This document shows positions 19,479 to 29,369 of a stretch of 64,000 nucleotides of DNA, in pieces. Under the pieces are notes generated by a model. It was not told the origin of the DNA and made no database searches. It was given only the letters and a program-made list of their open reading frames with translations. Positions within the stretch are counted from its first letter, which is position 1. Every line of letters starts with the position of its first letter. The position numbers and the translations under genes were made by a program. The stretch spans positions 124,001-188,000 of the forward strand of contig JAPTJF010000036.1 of NCBI GenBank assembly GCA_029339195.1, written 5' to 3'. The stretch comes from Micractinium sp. NFX-FRZ (lineage: Eukaryota; Chlorophyta; Trebouxiophyceae; Chlorellales; Chlorellaceae).

Positions 19479-22400
19479 ATGTCCCGCGCCTTCCGCGCGC
19501 GTCCCCTGGACGTGAACAAGGCATTGGAGCTAGTTTTGGACATCAATGAGCTGGACAGCACAGAGGGGCTGCCGGCGCGCGACGTCGTGCACAACCACGC
19601 AGCGCTTGACGCAGACAATGAGAAGGTGCTCGTGGGTGCTGGCCTTTTTGGCGGTTTGACTGCTGGGTGCTGGGTGCTGCTGATGCATGGGCGGCTGGGT
19701 ATGGCTGGGATGGCTGGTGTGTGCGCCGCCGCCAGGCATGGGTGCTGGGCGGCTGCGTGCGCCGCCTGCTCTCGTGCTGCCCGTGTTCCTGTGTCTGTGT
19801 CGGATGTTGTGCTGTGCTTGCTTGTTCGCGTCGTGTACTGGGTGCTGCAGGACAGGCTGCGCTGGGCTGATCAGAGGCGTAAGTGCATCCGGCAGCGCAG
19901 GTGGCAGCAGGACGGGCGTTGAGGGCAGCCATGGCCGCTTGCTGCCTGCCCCGGCCTCAACACCCACCCACCGCGCCCCCTCTGCCCATGCCCTCTGCTC
20001 ATCAACCCTGCTCTGTCCTCGACGCCATGCTTATGCCCCTCCCCTGCGCCCTCGCCCACCCACCCACAAATCGCAGCCCAAGATGATCCAGTCCCAGCAG
20101 AAGGGGGTGAAGGAGATCCCCATTCCCGGTATCATCCGCATCCCCACATACCACACAGACTACCTGCCCGTGCGGCGCGAGCGCAACACATACATCCGGC
20201 CAAAGGGTGAGGCACGGACCGTGTGTTGAGGGCAATTGCGCCTTTGTGGGCCGGGCTTAGCGGTTGCAGTGGTGCAATGCACGGCACTCGGGTGTGCCGA
20301 CCTAACCTGTGTATGAGACGCACCGCTGTGCTCAAGGCGTTGAGCCGCTGCTCTGTTGCAGGTGGTGTGGGATATGCCAACCCCCCTCCCCACTGCCGTG
20401 TGTACGCAGTGGGTCTGACAACATGGCGCCCCCTGTTTTGCAGGTGGTGTGGGGTCATGACGACCCCACTTTGCGCAGTACGGCCTTCTGCCTCCTGTGT
20501 ACCAGCCGCCCCACTGCCTTCGGCTTACTTGTTCTTGCAGGTGGTGTGGGTTATGACGACCCCATATTTGTGGAGTATGACCTGGATGCGGAGGACGAGA
20601 AGTGGCTGAAGGAGTACAACGGCAGCGAGGTGCGCTGCCTAGTGCTTTGAAACCAACAGGGAGGCAGTGGTGCCGACTCGAGGAGCACAACGGCACAGAG
20701 TGCGTTGCGTACTACTGTAAACTAACGGGGATGGGGTGGTGCCGGCTCAAGGCATACAAGGGCAGCGAGGTGCGCTGCAACTAGCCAGGGGAGTGATGTT
20801 GCCGCCGCTGGGGCGTCGCGGCGCGCGGTTGCTGCGCGCGGGGCAGCTGGCGAGCTGGCCAGCCCTGCCGCTGCCCTTCCCAACTGCAACTGTCCCTGTA
20901 GTCACCTCCCGCCTGCGTTCCTTCCTTTTAGGTGCAGCCGGAGCGGCTTTCAGAAGAGAAGTTTGAGATGATGCTGTGGAGGCTGGAGATCACAAACGCG
21001 GGCGAGTGGGCGGGTGTACGTGTTTGTGTGCTGCGGTGCGTTGCGGTCAGGCACTGGTTGCCTGCTGGCATGGCCGCCTTCCCTGCGCCGCTCTCTCCTT
21101 CCTTCCCTTGCGGGGCCCGGTTTGTATGCACCCACCCTCCCTACCCCACCCCCAGGCAGCCGCCACTGATTGTGTGCTCACGCTACCCTTGCCCAGAGCC
21201 TCTCTCTTTCCTAGCTGCATCGCCCTGACCCCGCCCGCTCCCTACCTTCTGCAGTCCCCATGCTCACGCATGCCCACCCTTGCCTGGTGCCGCCCCCGCT
21301 GAGCACGCACCTGCCAGTCTGTGTGTCGGGTCGCCCCCTGACGTGCCCACCTCCCCTCCCCCGTCCGCTGTCTGCTTCCCTCCCCCCTGCAGCCGCCACT
21401 GACCGAGTGCTCACCCTGTCTGGGGCCGTTGCCGTTGAGAAAGCACATGCCTGCCCCTGTGTGTCGGCTCGCCCCCTGACATGCCCACCCTGCCTCCTCT
21501 GCCCCCCTGCAGCCGCCACCGACCGAGTGCTCACCCTGTCTGGGGCCGCCCCCGCCGAGCGCATCTCTGTGGCTGCCTGCGCCGCCACGGACCACATGCC
21601 CAAGGAGGAGGCACTGCAGATGCTGGAGGAGACGTGCTCGGGTGGGTGGGGCTGTACCATACGTGTAGTTGTGCTGGCGCTGGTTTGTGACAGGTGTGTT
21701 TGTGACGCCTGCGACATGGTGAACGAAGACGTGCTGCAGATGCTGGAGGAGACGTGCTCGGGTGGGGTGGGAATGGTTGCGATTAATGGCAGTGGTGACG
21801 ATTCATGGAACGCGTGTCATGGCTGTTGGCTGATCCTCAGGGGGTGGGCGGGAGGCGCAGCCAGCACTGGAGTGCACAGGAAAAGAGCTGCTGAGGCGAG
21901 GCCTGCCCTGTCTGCTGTTTTTTTGGGAACATTGGTCCACGCGGGTATGCTTGTCTGCTGGGCCAAGCCACAGCTGTCGCCTGACTCGAGTTGCAATGGC
22001 GGCTCTGTGCCTATCGTCTGCTGCGCCGCTCCTGCCTGTCGACCCCTGCCGCTGCTCCACCCCTTCACCCCGCAGCGCGCGACACCATCCGCGCTGACGT
22101 GTACGCCTACTGGGTGCAGCGGCGCAAGGTGCTGGGCCGCCCGCTCATGCGGCGCCTCATCGCCCCCACGCCCGTCAACGACCAGAACCCCTACAACGTC
22201 TTCAGGTGGGGCCACGTCCGCTCCTGCCCGTTCTGTCTTTCAACGCACGGTTTTGTGTCAAGTGTGGGGGGAGGGGAAGGCCAGCACCTTGCTGGATGCT
22301 GCGCTGCTTGATGCTGCGGCATGAAAGTAGCTGCCCCGCGCCTCCACCAACCACCCTGCCTGCCTGCATTTGCTGTCGCGTGCACCCTGTCCAGCGCTCC

Positions 22401-25336
22401 CTCGCCCCACCCATCCACCCAACTGCCCAATGTCGGCACCTCCCCCCCCCCCCCCTCTGCAGGCCGCGCGAGCGCATCCACCGCCCGCAGACGCGGCGGC
22501 GGCGCGAGAACAACTCCGACTCCCTTGAGAAGCTGCGCATGATTCGGGAGAATGTGCTCAAGGCGCTCGACATCTTTGAGTGCCTGGTCAAGCGGGAGCG
22601 CAAGAAGCGGGACCTGGTGGTGAGCTCATAAGGGGGGTGAGGGGGTGTTAGTGTCGGGCGTTATGGCGCGAAGCAGTGCTCAGGGCGCTGGGCACATCTG
22701 ATGCCTGGTGAAGCGCAAGAAGCGGGACCTGGTGGTGAGCTCATTCGCGGGGAGAGGGTGCGGTCAAGAGTAGCAAGCTGGTGGTACAGTTTGCCCCCTG
22801 CTGGCCTGCCCCCTGCCCAGTATGTGGAGGCGGACATGCAGCAGCTGCCCAGCCTGCTGGCTCGCCGCTGATGCCTCACTGCGCTGGTCCTCAACTGCCT
22901 GCCGCCCCCCCCCCCCCCACCCCCCCGCCCACCTATGTGCAGTACGTGGAGACGGACATGCAGCAGCTGCAGATCAAGCAGCGGCACGAGCCGCGCGCGC
23001 TGCAGGAGCAGGTGGGTGCGTTGGGAGGACCGCTGCTGCAGCTGCTGCTGCCAGCGCCTGCACAGGCAGTCACAGGCGCTGGCATGTGCGCTGCAACTGG
23101 GCGCAGCGCCCGCCCTGTGCCTCGCCAGTTAGATTGAGGCCCGCTCGCCTCCTGCACCTGCACCTGGTGTGTTATAAGCCTGGTCGCTCCAGCTTGCACA
23201 CGCAAACCCTCCCACCTGGCCCCTGCCTTTCTGCCTCGCCACAGAGGGTGCCCGGCTGCAGCTGGAAAAGCAACACACCCCAGCCTCCTCAAAGCCCCTC
23301 CTCCCCCCCCACACACACACATCCACTCCCGCCCATCCCACCCCCTCACATGCAATCCTTTCCTGATCCATCCATCCCACCTTGTTTGGCCCTCCCTCTC
23401 CTCCACACAGGTCGAGGCGGAGTACGCGGCCGCCGCCAAGAGCAAGAACCCCAAGCGACCCATCGGGTTTGACCGCCTGCCTGAGGCCGCCCCCGCCACC
23501 ACCAACATGCTGCTGGACTTCAAGGCCAAGAAGAACAAGAAGCGGTGAGGGTGGCTGTGGTGTGGGGGTGTGTGGTTGTGGTTGGGTTCACACTGGTTGT
23601 GCACACTGGTGTGTGATGGGGGCGGTCAGTCAGAATTAGTGTTAGATGTGGTATCACCAAGAAAGGGAGCATGTAGCGTTGCCTGTTCTGGGAGTGTGCC
23701 CTCGCATGCCAAGCTGCGTCAGAGGTCAGCTGGTGGTGTGTGATGTAAGGAGGCCCTAATATTTACGGCAATGAGTGGGGTGGACCTGCCAGCATGCGCA
23801 CTGCTGTGGCCCTCCCCCCTTGCTCCTTCGGCCCGCACCCACCTACACATTTGACCCCGTGTGCAATTCCGCCCCCCTCTTCTGTTTTGGCCGCACCTCG
23901 CCTCCTACACATATGATCCTGTGGGTACCTCTGCCCCCCTCTGCTTGCTTGCACGCGGCTGTGCACACCTGAATGGTGTACCTCCGCCCCCTCTTACACC
24001 TGCTTTGCAGCAAAAAGTTTGGGGAGGTGCCGCTGCTGCACGCGGTGTCGCACCTGCCGCCGCCGCCTGTGGGGCAGCAGCCGGGCCTGCCCTTCACGGC
24101 GCATCCCGACCTGGCCAGGCTGTCCCTGGAGGACGAGGAGGGGGAGGCGTCGCAGCTGGAGCGGCACCTCAAGCTGCCCAAGCGGCAGGCGGCGGATGGC
24201 AGGTGGGTGCTGTGCACGGCAGGGCTGCCGTGGGCGGAGGGGGAAGCGCGTTTGGACGTGGCGGGGTGTGTGGAGGCAGGCAGAAGTTTGTGGCGGGGGG
24301 CTGGCGGAATGCGTGCCTCCTTAGCCGGCAGCGGTTGGCGGCAGCCGGCCGCCAGCCTGCTCCTTCAGTAGCTGCCTGCCTGCCTGCCTGCCTGCGTCCC
24401 AGGGCCTTGCTATTAGCGCGGTGTGCCCGCCTTTGGCTCACCACCCCTCACACCCCTGCCCGCCTGCTCTGCCTTGCCCTCCCCTTTGCCTGCAGCTGGT
24501 GGCAGCCTCGCATCGGGCGCGGCGGGCGGCTTGTGTTTGACCGCTGCCCGGCCCTGGACCCTTCCTGGGCGGAGCCAGGCACGCCAGAGCAGGGGGAGGG
24601 CGCAGCAGCGGCGGCGGAGCAGCAGCAGCACGGCGCAGCGGGGGCGGATCAGCAGCAGCGGGGCGGCGGCAAGGGGCAGAAGAGGCGAGGGGGCACAGAC
24701 GGGGCGGCGGAGCAGGAGGGGGAGGCGGCCACGCCGGGGCCTGGAGTGAAGGCGGAGCCTCAGCAGGATGGCGGGCAGCCGGCGGCGGGCGGGCAGCAGC
24801 AGGGCGAGGCGGCGGGGGCTGGCGGCGACGGGCAGCAGCAGCAGGATGGCGACGGGGCGGCGGCGGGCAGCGGTTGGAGCTGGGACAAGCCGCTTTGGGA
24901 GCAGGCTAACCCCTATGCTCAGTGGCTGAACAAGCCAGACCTCGCATCAGCCGCCCTGACCCGCCTGGCAGGCGCTCCGGCAGCGCTGGCAGCCAACCCG
25001 CCCACCACCGCACGCAAGCGCCGGCCTGGCAGCGCTGAGGCGGGGCCGGGGTCCCCGGCAGCCGGGTCTGCAGCCACCCCAGGCGGGGCAGCGCTGCCAG
25101 CTGGCACGCCCGCCACCACCGCAGCCAGCAAGCTGGCCGGCGGGGGTGCAGCAGCAGCAGCAGGCACAGCGGGGCGGCCCCCTCTGCCGCCCGCGGCTGC
25201 CGCAGCGGCAGGCGGCGCGCACAAGGGCGCAACACCTGGCACAGCAGGCTCAGCACGGCGCGACTCCCGCCGGCCGCCCAAGACCGCTGGGCAGAAGAGC
25301 AACCTCGGCCCAGGCAGCGCCAACGGCGGAGGCTGA
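19479..25336 (+). CDS. EPL1: Enhancer of Polycomb-like protein (EPL1/EPC), NuA4 histone acetyltransferase scaffold
   Basis: EPL1 ties the catalytic MYST acetyltransferase module to the rest of NuA4/TIP60 and to nucleosomes. Eleven exons: 19479-19625, 20077-20206, 20541-20629, 20932-21013, 21513-21641, 22076-22205, 22463-22619, 22943-23011, 23411-23544, 24011-24202 and 24496-25336 (699 aa). The N-terminal EPcA domain is complete: MSRAFRARPLDVNKALELV at the start, IPIPGIIRIPTYH, GVGYDDPIFVEYDLDAEDE, SEEKFEMMLWRLE, DTIRADVYAYWVQRRK, then a basic RRRREN segment and ENVLKALDIFECLVKRE. The C-terminal 300 residues are Gln/Gly/Ala-rich with a short motif WDKPLWEQANPYAQWL. Exon 1 could instead end at 19631. 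Introns 2, 3, 4, 5 and 7 carry extra copies of adjacent exon boundaries, described separately. The family call is secure. Confidence 0.95.
20362..20475 (+). repeat. Two extra copies of the EPL1 exon 3 acceptor region
   Basis: The true junction TTGCAG|GTGGTGTGGGTTATG lies at 20541. TTGCAGGTGGTGTGGGATATG (exon-like part from 20362) and TTGCAGGTGGTGTGGGGTCATG (from 20444) precede it at about 97-bp and 82-bp steps. Copy 2 has a one-base insertion that breaks the frame; copy 1 keeps GVGYANP before decaying. Confidence 0.8.
20675..20785 (+). repeat. Two extra copies of the EPL1 exon 3 donor region
   Basis: Exon 3 ends TACAACGGCAGCGAG|GTGCGCTGC (to 20629). Similar segments recur at about 20683-20708 (CACAACGGCACAGAG, donor GT lost to TGCG) and 20753-20779 (TACAAGGGCAGCGAG|GTGCGCTGC, donor intact). 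Unit spacing is near 70 bp. Confidence 0.8.
21160..21430 (+). repeat. Two upstream copies of the EPL1 exon 5 acceptor and exon start
   Basis: GCAG|CCGCCACTGA occurs at 21160 and 21393, ahead of the modelled acceptor at 21513. The copy at 21393 is exactly 120 nt upstream and continues with the same ACCGAGTGCTCACCCTGTCT sequence. The frame is open across the whole 120 nt, so use of 21393 would add 40 residues without a frameshift. Confidence 0.82.
21712..21766 (+). repeat. Downstream copy of the EPL1 exon 5 donor region, 120 nt away
   Basis: Exon 5 ends CTGCAGATGCTGGAGGAGAC then GTGCTCGG|GTGGGT at 21641. The same sequence with its donor recurs 120 nt later, ending at 21761. The intervening sequence is open in the coding frame. 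Confidence 0.85.
22442..22455 (+). repeat. C14 homopolymer in the polypyrimidine tract before EPL1 exon 7
   Basis: Fourteen consecutive C residues lie seven bases upstream of the acceptor at 22462. A similar run lies near 22905-22920 before exon 8. Such runs are prone to length variation and to assembly error. Confidence 0.85.
22675..22850 (+). repeat. Copies of the EPL1 exon 7 end and exon 8 start within intron 7
   Basis: 22675-22743 resembles the last 65 bases of exon 7, including the CTGGTG|GTGAGCTCAT junction. 22821-22850 (TATGTGGAGGCGGACATGCA after CCCAG) resembles the exon 8 start at 22943, a step of 122 bp. Both copies have drifted slightly. Confidence 0.8.
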
Positions 25337-25797
25337 ACGGGGGATGAGGCAGCGCTGGGGCGCCAGGCGTGCTAGCCTGCTGGACTACCAGACAGCAGGA
25401 GCGGTTGCACGCAAAAGTCCCCTGGCATGCTTCCATTCCTGTTGCCCCCATCTTCCTTGGTGTGGTACCGAGTCAATTGCAACGTGTTACACCACCGTGA
25501 CATGCACAACGGAAGGGCTTGTTAAGGCAGTCAGGGGCACGTCAGCAGGCAGGGTTTCAAGGGCAAGGCGCTACGGAACTGTTGTCGGTGGGTCAAGCAA
25601 CTGGGTGTGTGTTTGTCTTGAGGTTGGCGAGAGCTGACACTGAAGGGGGGTTCTCCCTGCAGGCTCACGGGGAGGAGGCACCTACTCTGTGCCAACCACC
25701 GCTGGATGGGGCAGCACGGCAGAGCGCCTGCCTGCCTGCCTGCCTGCCCACTGGTGATAGGGAGTGCAGTCGGCCCTGGTGCCTGCTCGCCTCCACA
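25337..25797. other. Convergent 3' region of EPL1 and the 72-aa protein gene
   Basis: The two genes end tail to tail. TTACA at 25487-25491 reads TGTAA on the minus strand and could be the polyadenylation signal of the small gene, implying a long 3' UTR. I see no TGTAA for EPL1 on the plus strand. A (CTGC)n tract lies at about 25726-25750. Confidence 0.45.
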
Positions 25798-27337
25798 TCA
25801 CTCCTTGGGCCCCTTGTCCAGCTCCACACCCTTCTCGCTGGCGTACTGCTCCGCGGCCTCCTGCTTGTCGGGGTCGTCCTGCAAGATCAAGGGCGGGGGA
25901 GGACAAGTGGGGAGAGGGAGACCCAGATGGAGATTGAGGTCAGGGAGGGAGGTTGAGGTGAGAGAGGGGGTTACCAGGCGGAACGAGGGAGGCCCATGGA
26001 AGTGATTGTTGGGAGGGTGGCAGGGGAGAGGCCTGCCTACTGCTGGGCAGCCTCCTGCTTGTCGGGGTCGTCCTGCGACAACAAGGCGGAAAGAATCACC
26101 GACAGAGGGAAGTTATGATTACATGATTACAAGAAAGTGTGCGCAGTGCTTGAGCGGCGTCCTGCTTGTTGAGCCCAACTGCAAGAAGAATGCCGGTGGA
26201 GGATCAGGCGGACATGTGGGGGGCCCCATGGAATTAAGAGGTGACAGGGAGAACCACCTGAACACCGCTGGACAAAGACAGAGTGGGAGGCAAGTGGGAG
26301 GCAAACATGATAGGGCTGGCGGACAGCTGAGCCCTTGCCCTGCAGCGGGCCAGGAGACAGAAGGGAGGGGGGAGGCGGGGGCACGCGAGGGCGTCAGGTG
26401 TGCTGTCGAGGGGTCTGTGGAGTCGCTATGTGGGAGAGGAGGAGAGGAGACAGGTTCCCGACCGTGAGCTTCGACTCGCATGGACGATTTGAGTGGGGAG
26501 GGAGCAACGAGCACAGTCATGTGCGGGGCAGGCAGGCAAGGTAGGTCTGGGGTGGGTAGGAAGGCGGCGTGGGGTCGTCTTGCCGCCTCCCCGCCCTGCC
26601 CGCCTCCACCTGACCGCTGACCACCCTCACCACGCACCGCGCTCATGCTTGCTCACCTTGGCGGTTGAGGGCATGTAGCCGCGAGCCACAGCGCTCTTCT
26701 CTCCAGAGGTCAGGCCGCCTGCAGGGCGAGCAGGGGTGTGGCGGGGTGGGGGGGCAAAGGGGGGCGAGGGGTCAGGCGGAGGAAGACAGGGGTGCACGGT
26801 GAAGAGGGGGAGCAGAGTTCAAAAACGTTGGCGTGCAGGGGCCCACGTGCGGAGTGCAGGCGAGGGTTCTCTCTACCTTCCAGGGTTCGGGGAGAGGGGC
26901 TGCAAGGGGGGCAGGCGCCTGGGGAGAAGCAGCGTGGAAGCTGGCCGGAGCCAGCAGCTGCTCGCTGGCACAAGCCGCAGTCTGCCCCTGCTCGACCTAT
27001 CCCCCCACTCACCCTGCTCGGGGTCGCCGTGGCGCTGCAGGGTCACAAAGGGATGGAACAAGAAGCTTGGATGAGTGCTGGGTGCCTTGGAGGGTGCCAG
27101 AACCTCGGACGGAGGGCGCGGCGGCCACTCCACCACAAAACACGCGCCTCCCACCAGTCAATCCGCGGCATTTGCCGAAAAACACCGCTGCCCGGGTGGG
27201 CGGCCGAGGAGGAAGGCCCCCACGCCCGCGCCTGCGCTCGCTGCCGGCGCCGCCACCCCGCCCAACCAAGGGGGCGAGCTCACCTTGTCGATCTCGCTGG
27301 TCTTGCCCTGGAACTGGCCCTGGTGACCCTCGCTCAT
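25798..27337 (-). CDS. 72-residue hydrophilic protein of unknown function
   Basis: Four exons: 27284-27337, 27013-27034, 26657-26718 and 25798-25878, with phases that close exactly. The product is very polar and rich in Lys, Glu, Asp, Gly and Gln, with no hydrophobic segment and no Cys. Segments include SEGHQGQFQGKTSEIDK at the start, GGLTSGEKSAVARGYMPS in the middle and ASEKGVELDKGPKE at the end. The composition resembles small LEA-like stress proteins, but I find no motif that assigns it, so no function is given. Exon 2 is only 22 nt and most of the gene is intron; intron 3 alone is about 780 bp. The last exon's acceptor region is copied twice in that intron. The clean phase closure supports a real gene rather than a chance assembly. 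Confidence 0.68.
26041..26190 (-). repeat. Two decayed copies of the last-exon acceptor region of the 72-aa gene
   Basis: On the minus strand the real exon 4 starts GCAG|GACGACCCCGACAAGCAGG at 25878. A close copy with acceptor lies at 26041-26080 and soon meets a stop. A more diverged one (ACAAGCAGGACGCCGC) lies at about 26150-26186. Confidence 0.75.
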
Positions 27338-27985
27338 GATGGCAGTGTTAGTGGGAAGAGGAGGAGGTCGCGAAAACAAAAGTGGCGAAGAGGGCGCGCC
27401 CTGGGGTCTTGAGCGTCCAAGGCGCGGCCAGGTGGCACCCCCACCAGGGTCGCGCTAATTAGGACATGGGGCCCTGATTTGGGTTCGGAAACACCTCCAG
27501 TACGCATTGAGGCGCCTTACACGCTGTTTGGCGCATGGGCAGAGCGCTCCTGGCAGCGTCTGCAGTGCTGCCGCTGCCGCTGCCCTGCCACAGCTGGCTG
27601 CCCGCACACTAGGGCAGCTGCCATGCGCCCGCCATGGTGCAGGCGACTCCTGGTAAGGTTAAGGATCCTGCATTCTTAACCTGATGTGTGCAGCTGCCTG
27701 AGTGAGACTGGTGTAAGCAATGCTATGTCTTCCAGCAATTGCAGTGGGAATAGCACAGACCGCGCTGGCGCTTGGCTGCCGGCATGGGTTGAGGGCTTGC
27801 CGCTCCGACCGAGATTTCACAGTGGCACGAGCATGAGCCATTACATTGCCACGTCAAAAGGGCGTGGACACCAGAGATACCACGTGCTGAGCGTGAAGTT
27901 GAGGCAGTCGGGGCATCGGCAAGGGAACTTAGACCAGCAAAGCCAGTTTTCCAGGTGCCGCCCACAGCAGGCAGGCAGGCAGGTA
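27338..27985. other. Spacer between the 72-aa gene and the aquaglyceroporin gene
   Basis: This holds the 5' region of the 72-aa gene and the 3' UTR of the aquaglyceroporin gene, both on the minus strand. No coding region is evident. A minus-strand TGTAA (plus TTACA) lies at 27841-27845, about 140 bases after the aquaglyceroporin stop. Confidence 0.5.
27841..27845 (-). terminator. TGTAA polyadenylation signal of the aquaglyceroporin gene
   Basis: The plus-strand TTACA reads TGTAA on the minus strand. It lies about 140 bases downstream of the stop at 27986. It is plausible but unverified. Confidence 0.45.
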
Positions 27986-29331
27986 CTACCACTGCAGCAG
28001 CTGCGAGATAGCTGCCACCAGGCCGCCCGCCGCCGCGCCGCCTGCCAGCCCTCCCACCACAGGTATCCAGCCGTAGTACCATTCGGAGCAGCCCTTTCCG
28101 GGGATGGGCAGCAGGTGGAAGGCGAGGCGGGGCATGAGGTCGCGGGCGGGGTTGATTGCCGGGCCGGTGCCGCCGCCAAGTGACAGGATGGCTGCCGTGT
28201 TCAACAGGCCTGCAGGCACACAGGCAGGCGGGCAGCACGCTGGCGGGTGAGTATTGTGTGGCACAGATGTGAGACACTGTTGGGGCCGGCGGGGAGGTGG
28301 GGGGGCACACAGATGCCACATCAGCAGCCAGACCTGGCAGCAGCAGCTCCACCCGATTGCACAGCAAAGCTGGCCGGCAGTGTGCTGGGCAGCCTCACCG
28401 ACATACAAGGCCGCCTGGGGGGGCCAGGCGGAGCCTTCCGTGCCAGCCATCATGCTTCCCTGCTCAAACAGCAGCAGCGCGGCGGTCGCCATCACCGTCA
28501 TCGCAATAAACTCCTGCACAGGGAGTATGGTACAGAACAGGGAAGTGTGAAAACAAAGAGGGGAGGGGGCAGGCAGGGGTGGAGGTGGCGGGGCGCGGCG
28601 CTGCCATCACCGCCCTCGCCCGACTTCGTGCAGAAAGTGTGATTGGCCGAAAGTGTGATTGGCCGAAAGTGGACTGCAGGAGAGGCATACGGCTGGGGAC
28701 GCCGCTCTCTTCATGAGCAGCTGGCGGTGGCGTGCCAACAAGCACCAAGGGACCCAGCATCACCCCCCATCGCCAGGAAACCGCGGGCAGGCTGGGGGGC
28801 TAGCACAGCTGTGCATCTGCCACGGCAGGCCTCCCCACACACACTTAAGGCAGCCAACCTTCCTCATGACCCACACCCGCATTCCACCCCATCACACACA
28901 CACCTGCACCCACCCTTTTGACAACACTGCGCCCCTTGCCACACAAACCACACGCCCTGCCGTCACCTGAAGCAGGTTGAATGCCGGGCTCCAGACGGCG
29001 GGGCGGGTGACAAACACCGACAGCAGCACGTCCTGCCGCGCCTTGCACAGCGCCGCTGCCAGGTGGCCCCGGCTGAACAGCTCACCGCCCTCCCTCCTCA
29101 GACGCTGCGCATATGTGGGGGCTGCCCCACCGTCTTCGCTGCTGCCGCTGTCACTGCCGCCGGGGAGGCTGCTGCTGGGGTGGGCTCGGTGCCGGTGGTG
29201 CAGGCCTTGCTCCCCGCTTTCCACCCGCCCCGCCGCTGCGCCGTCCCAGCCGGCTGGGGGCCCGCCGCTGCCTGCGCTGTGCTGCTTGAGAGCCGCCTCC
29301 ACTGCATCGCTGCTCCAGGGGTGCTGCACCG

Positions 29332-29369
<38 letters not shown>

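Noticed and set aside
18595..19524. 309-codon minus-strand ORF overlapping the EPL1 start
   Set aside because: It has no recognisable motif, antisense overlap with a well-supported first exon, and mixed composition. It is most likely a chance open frame in GC-rich DNA.
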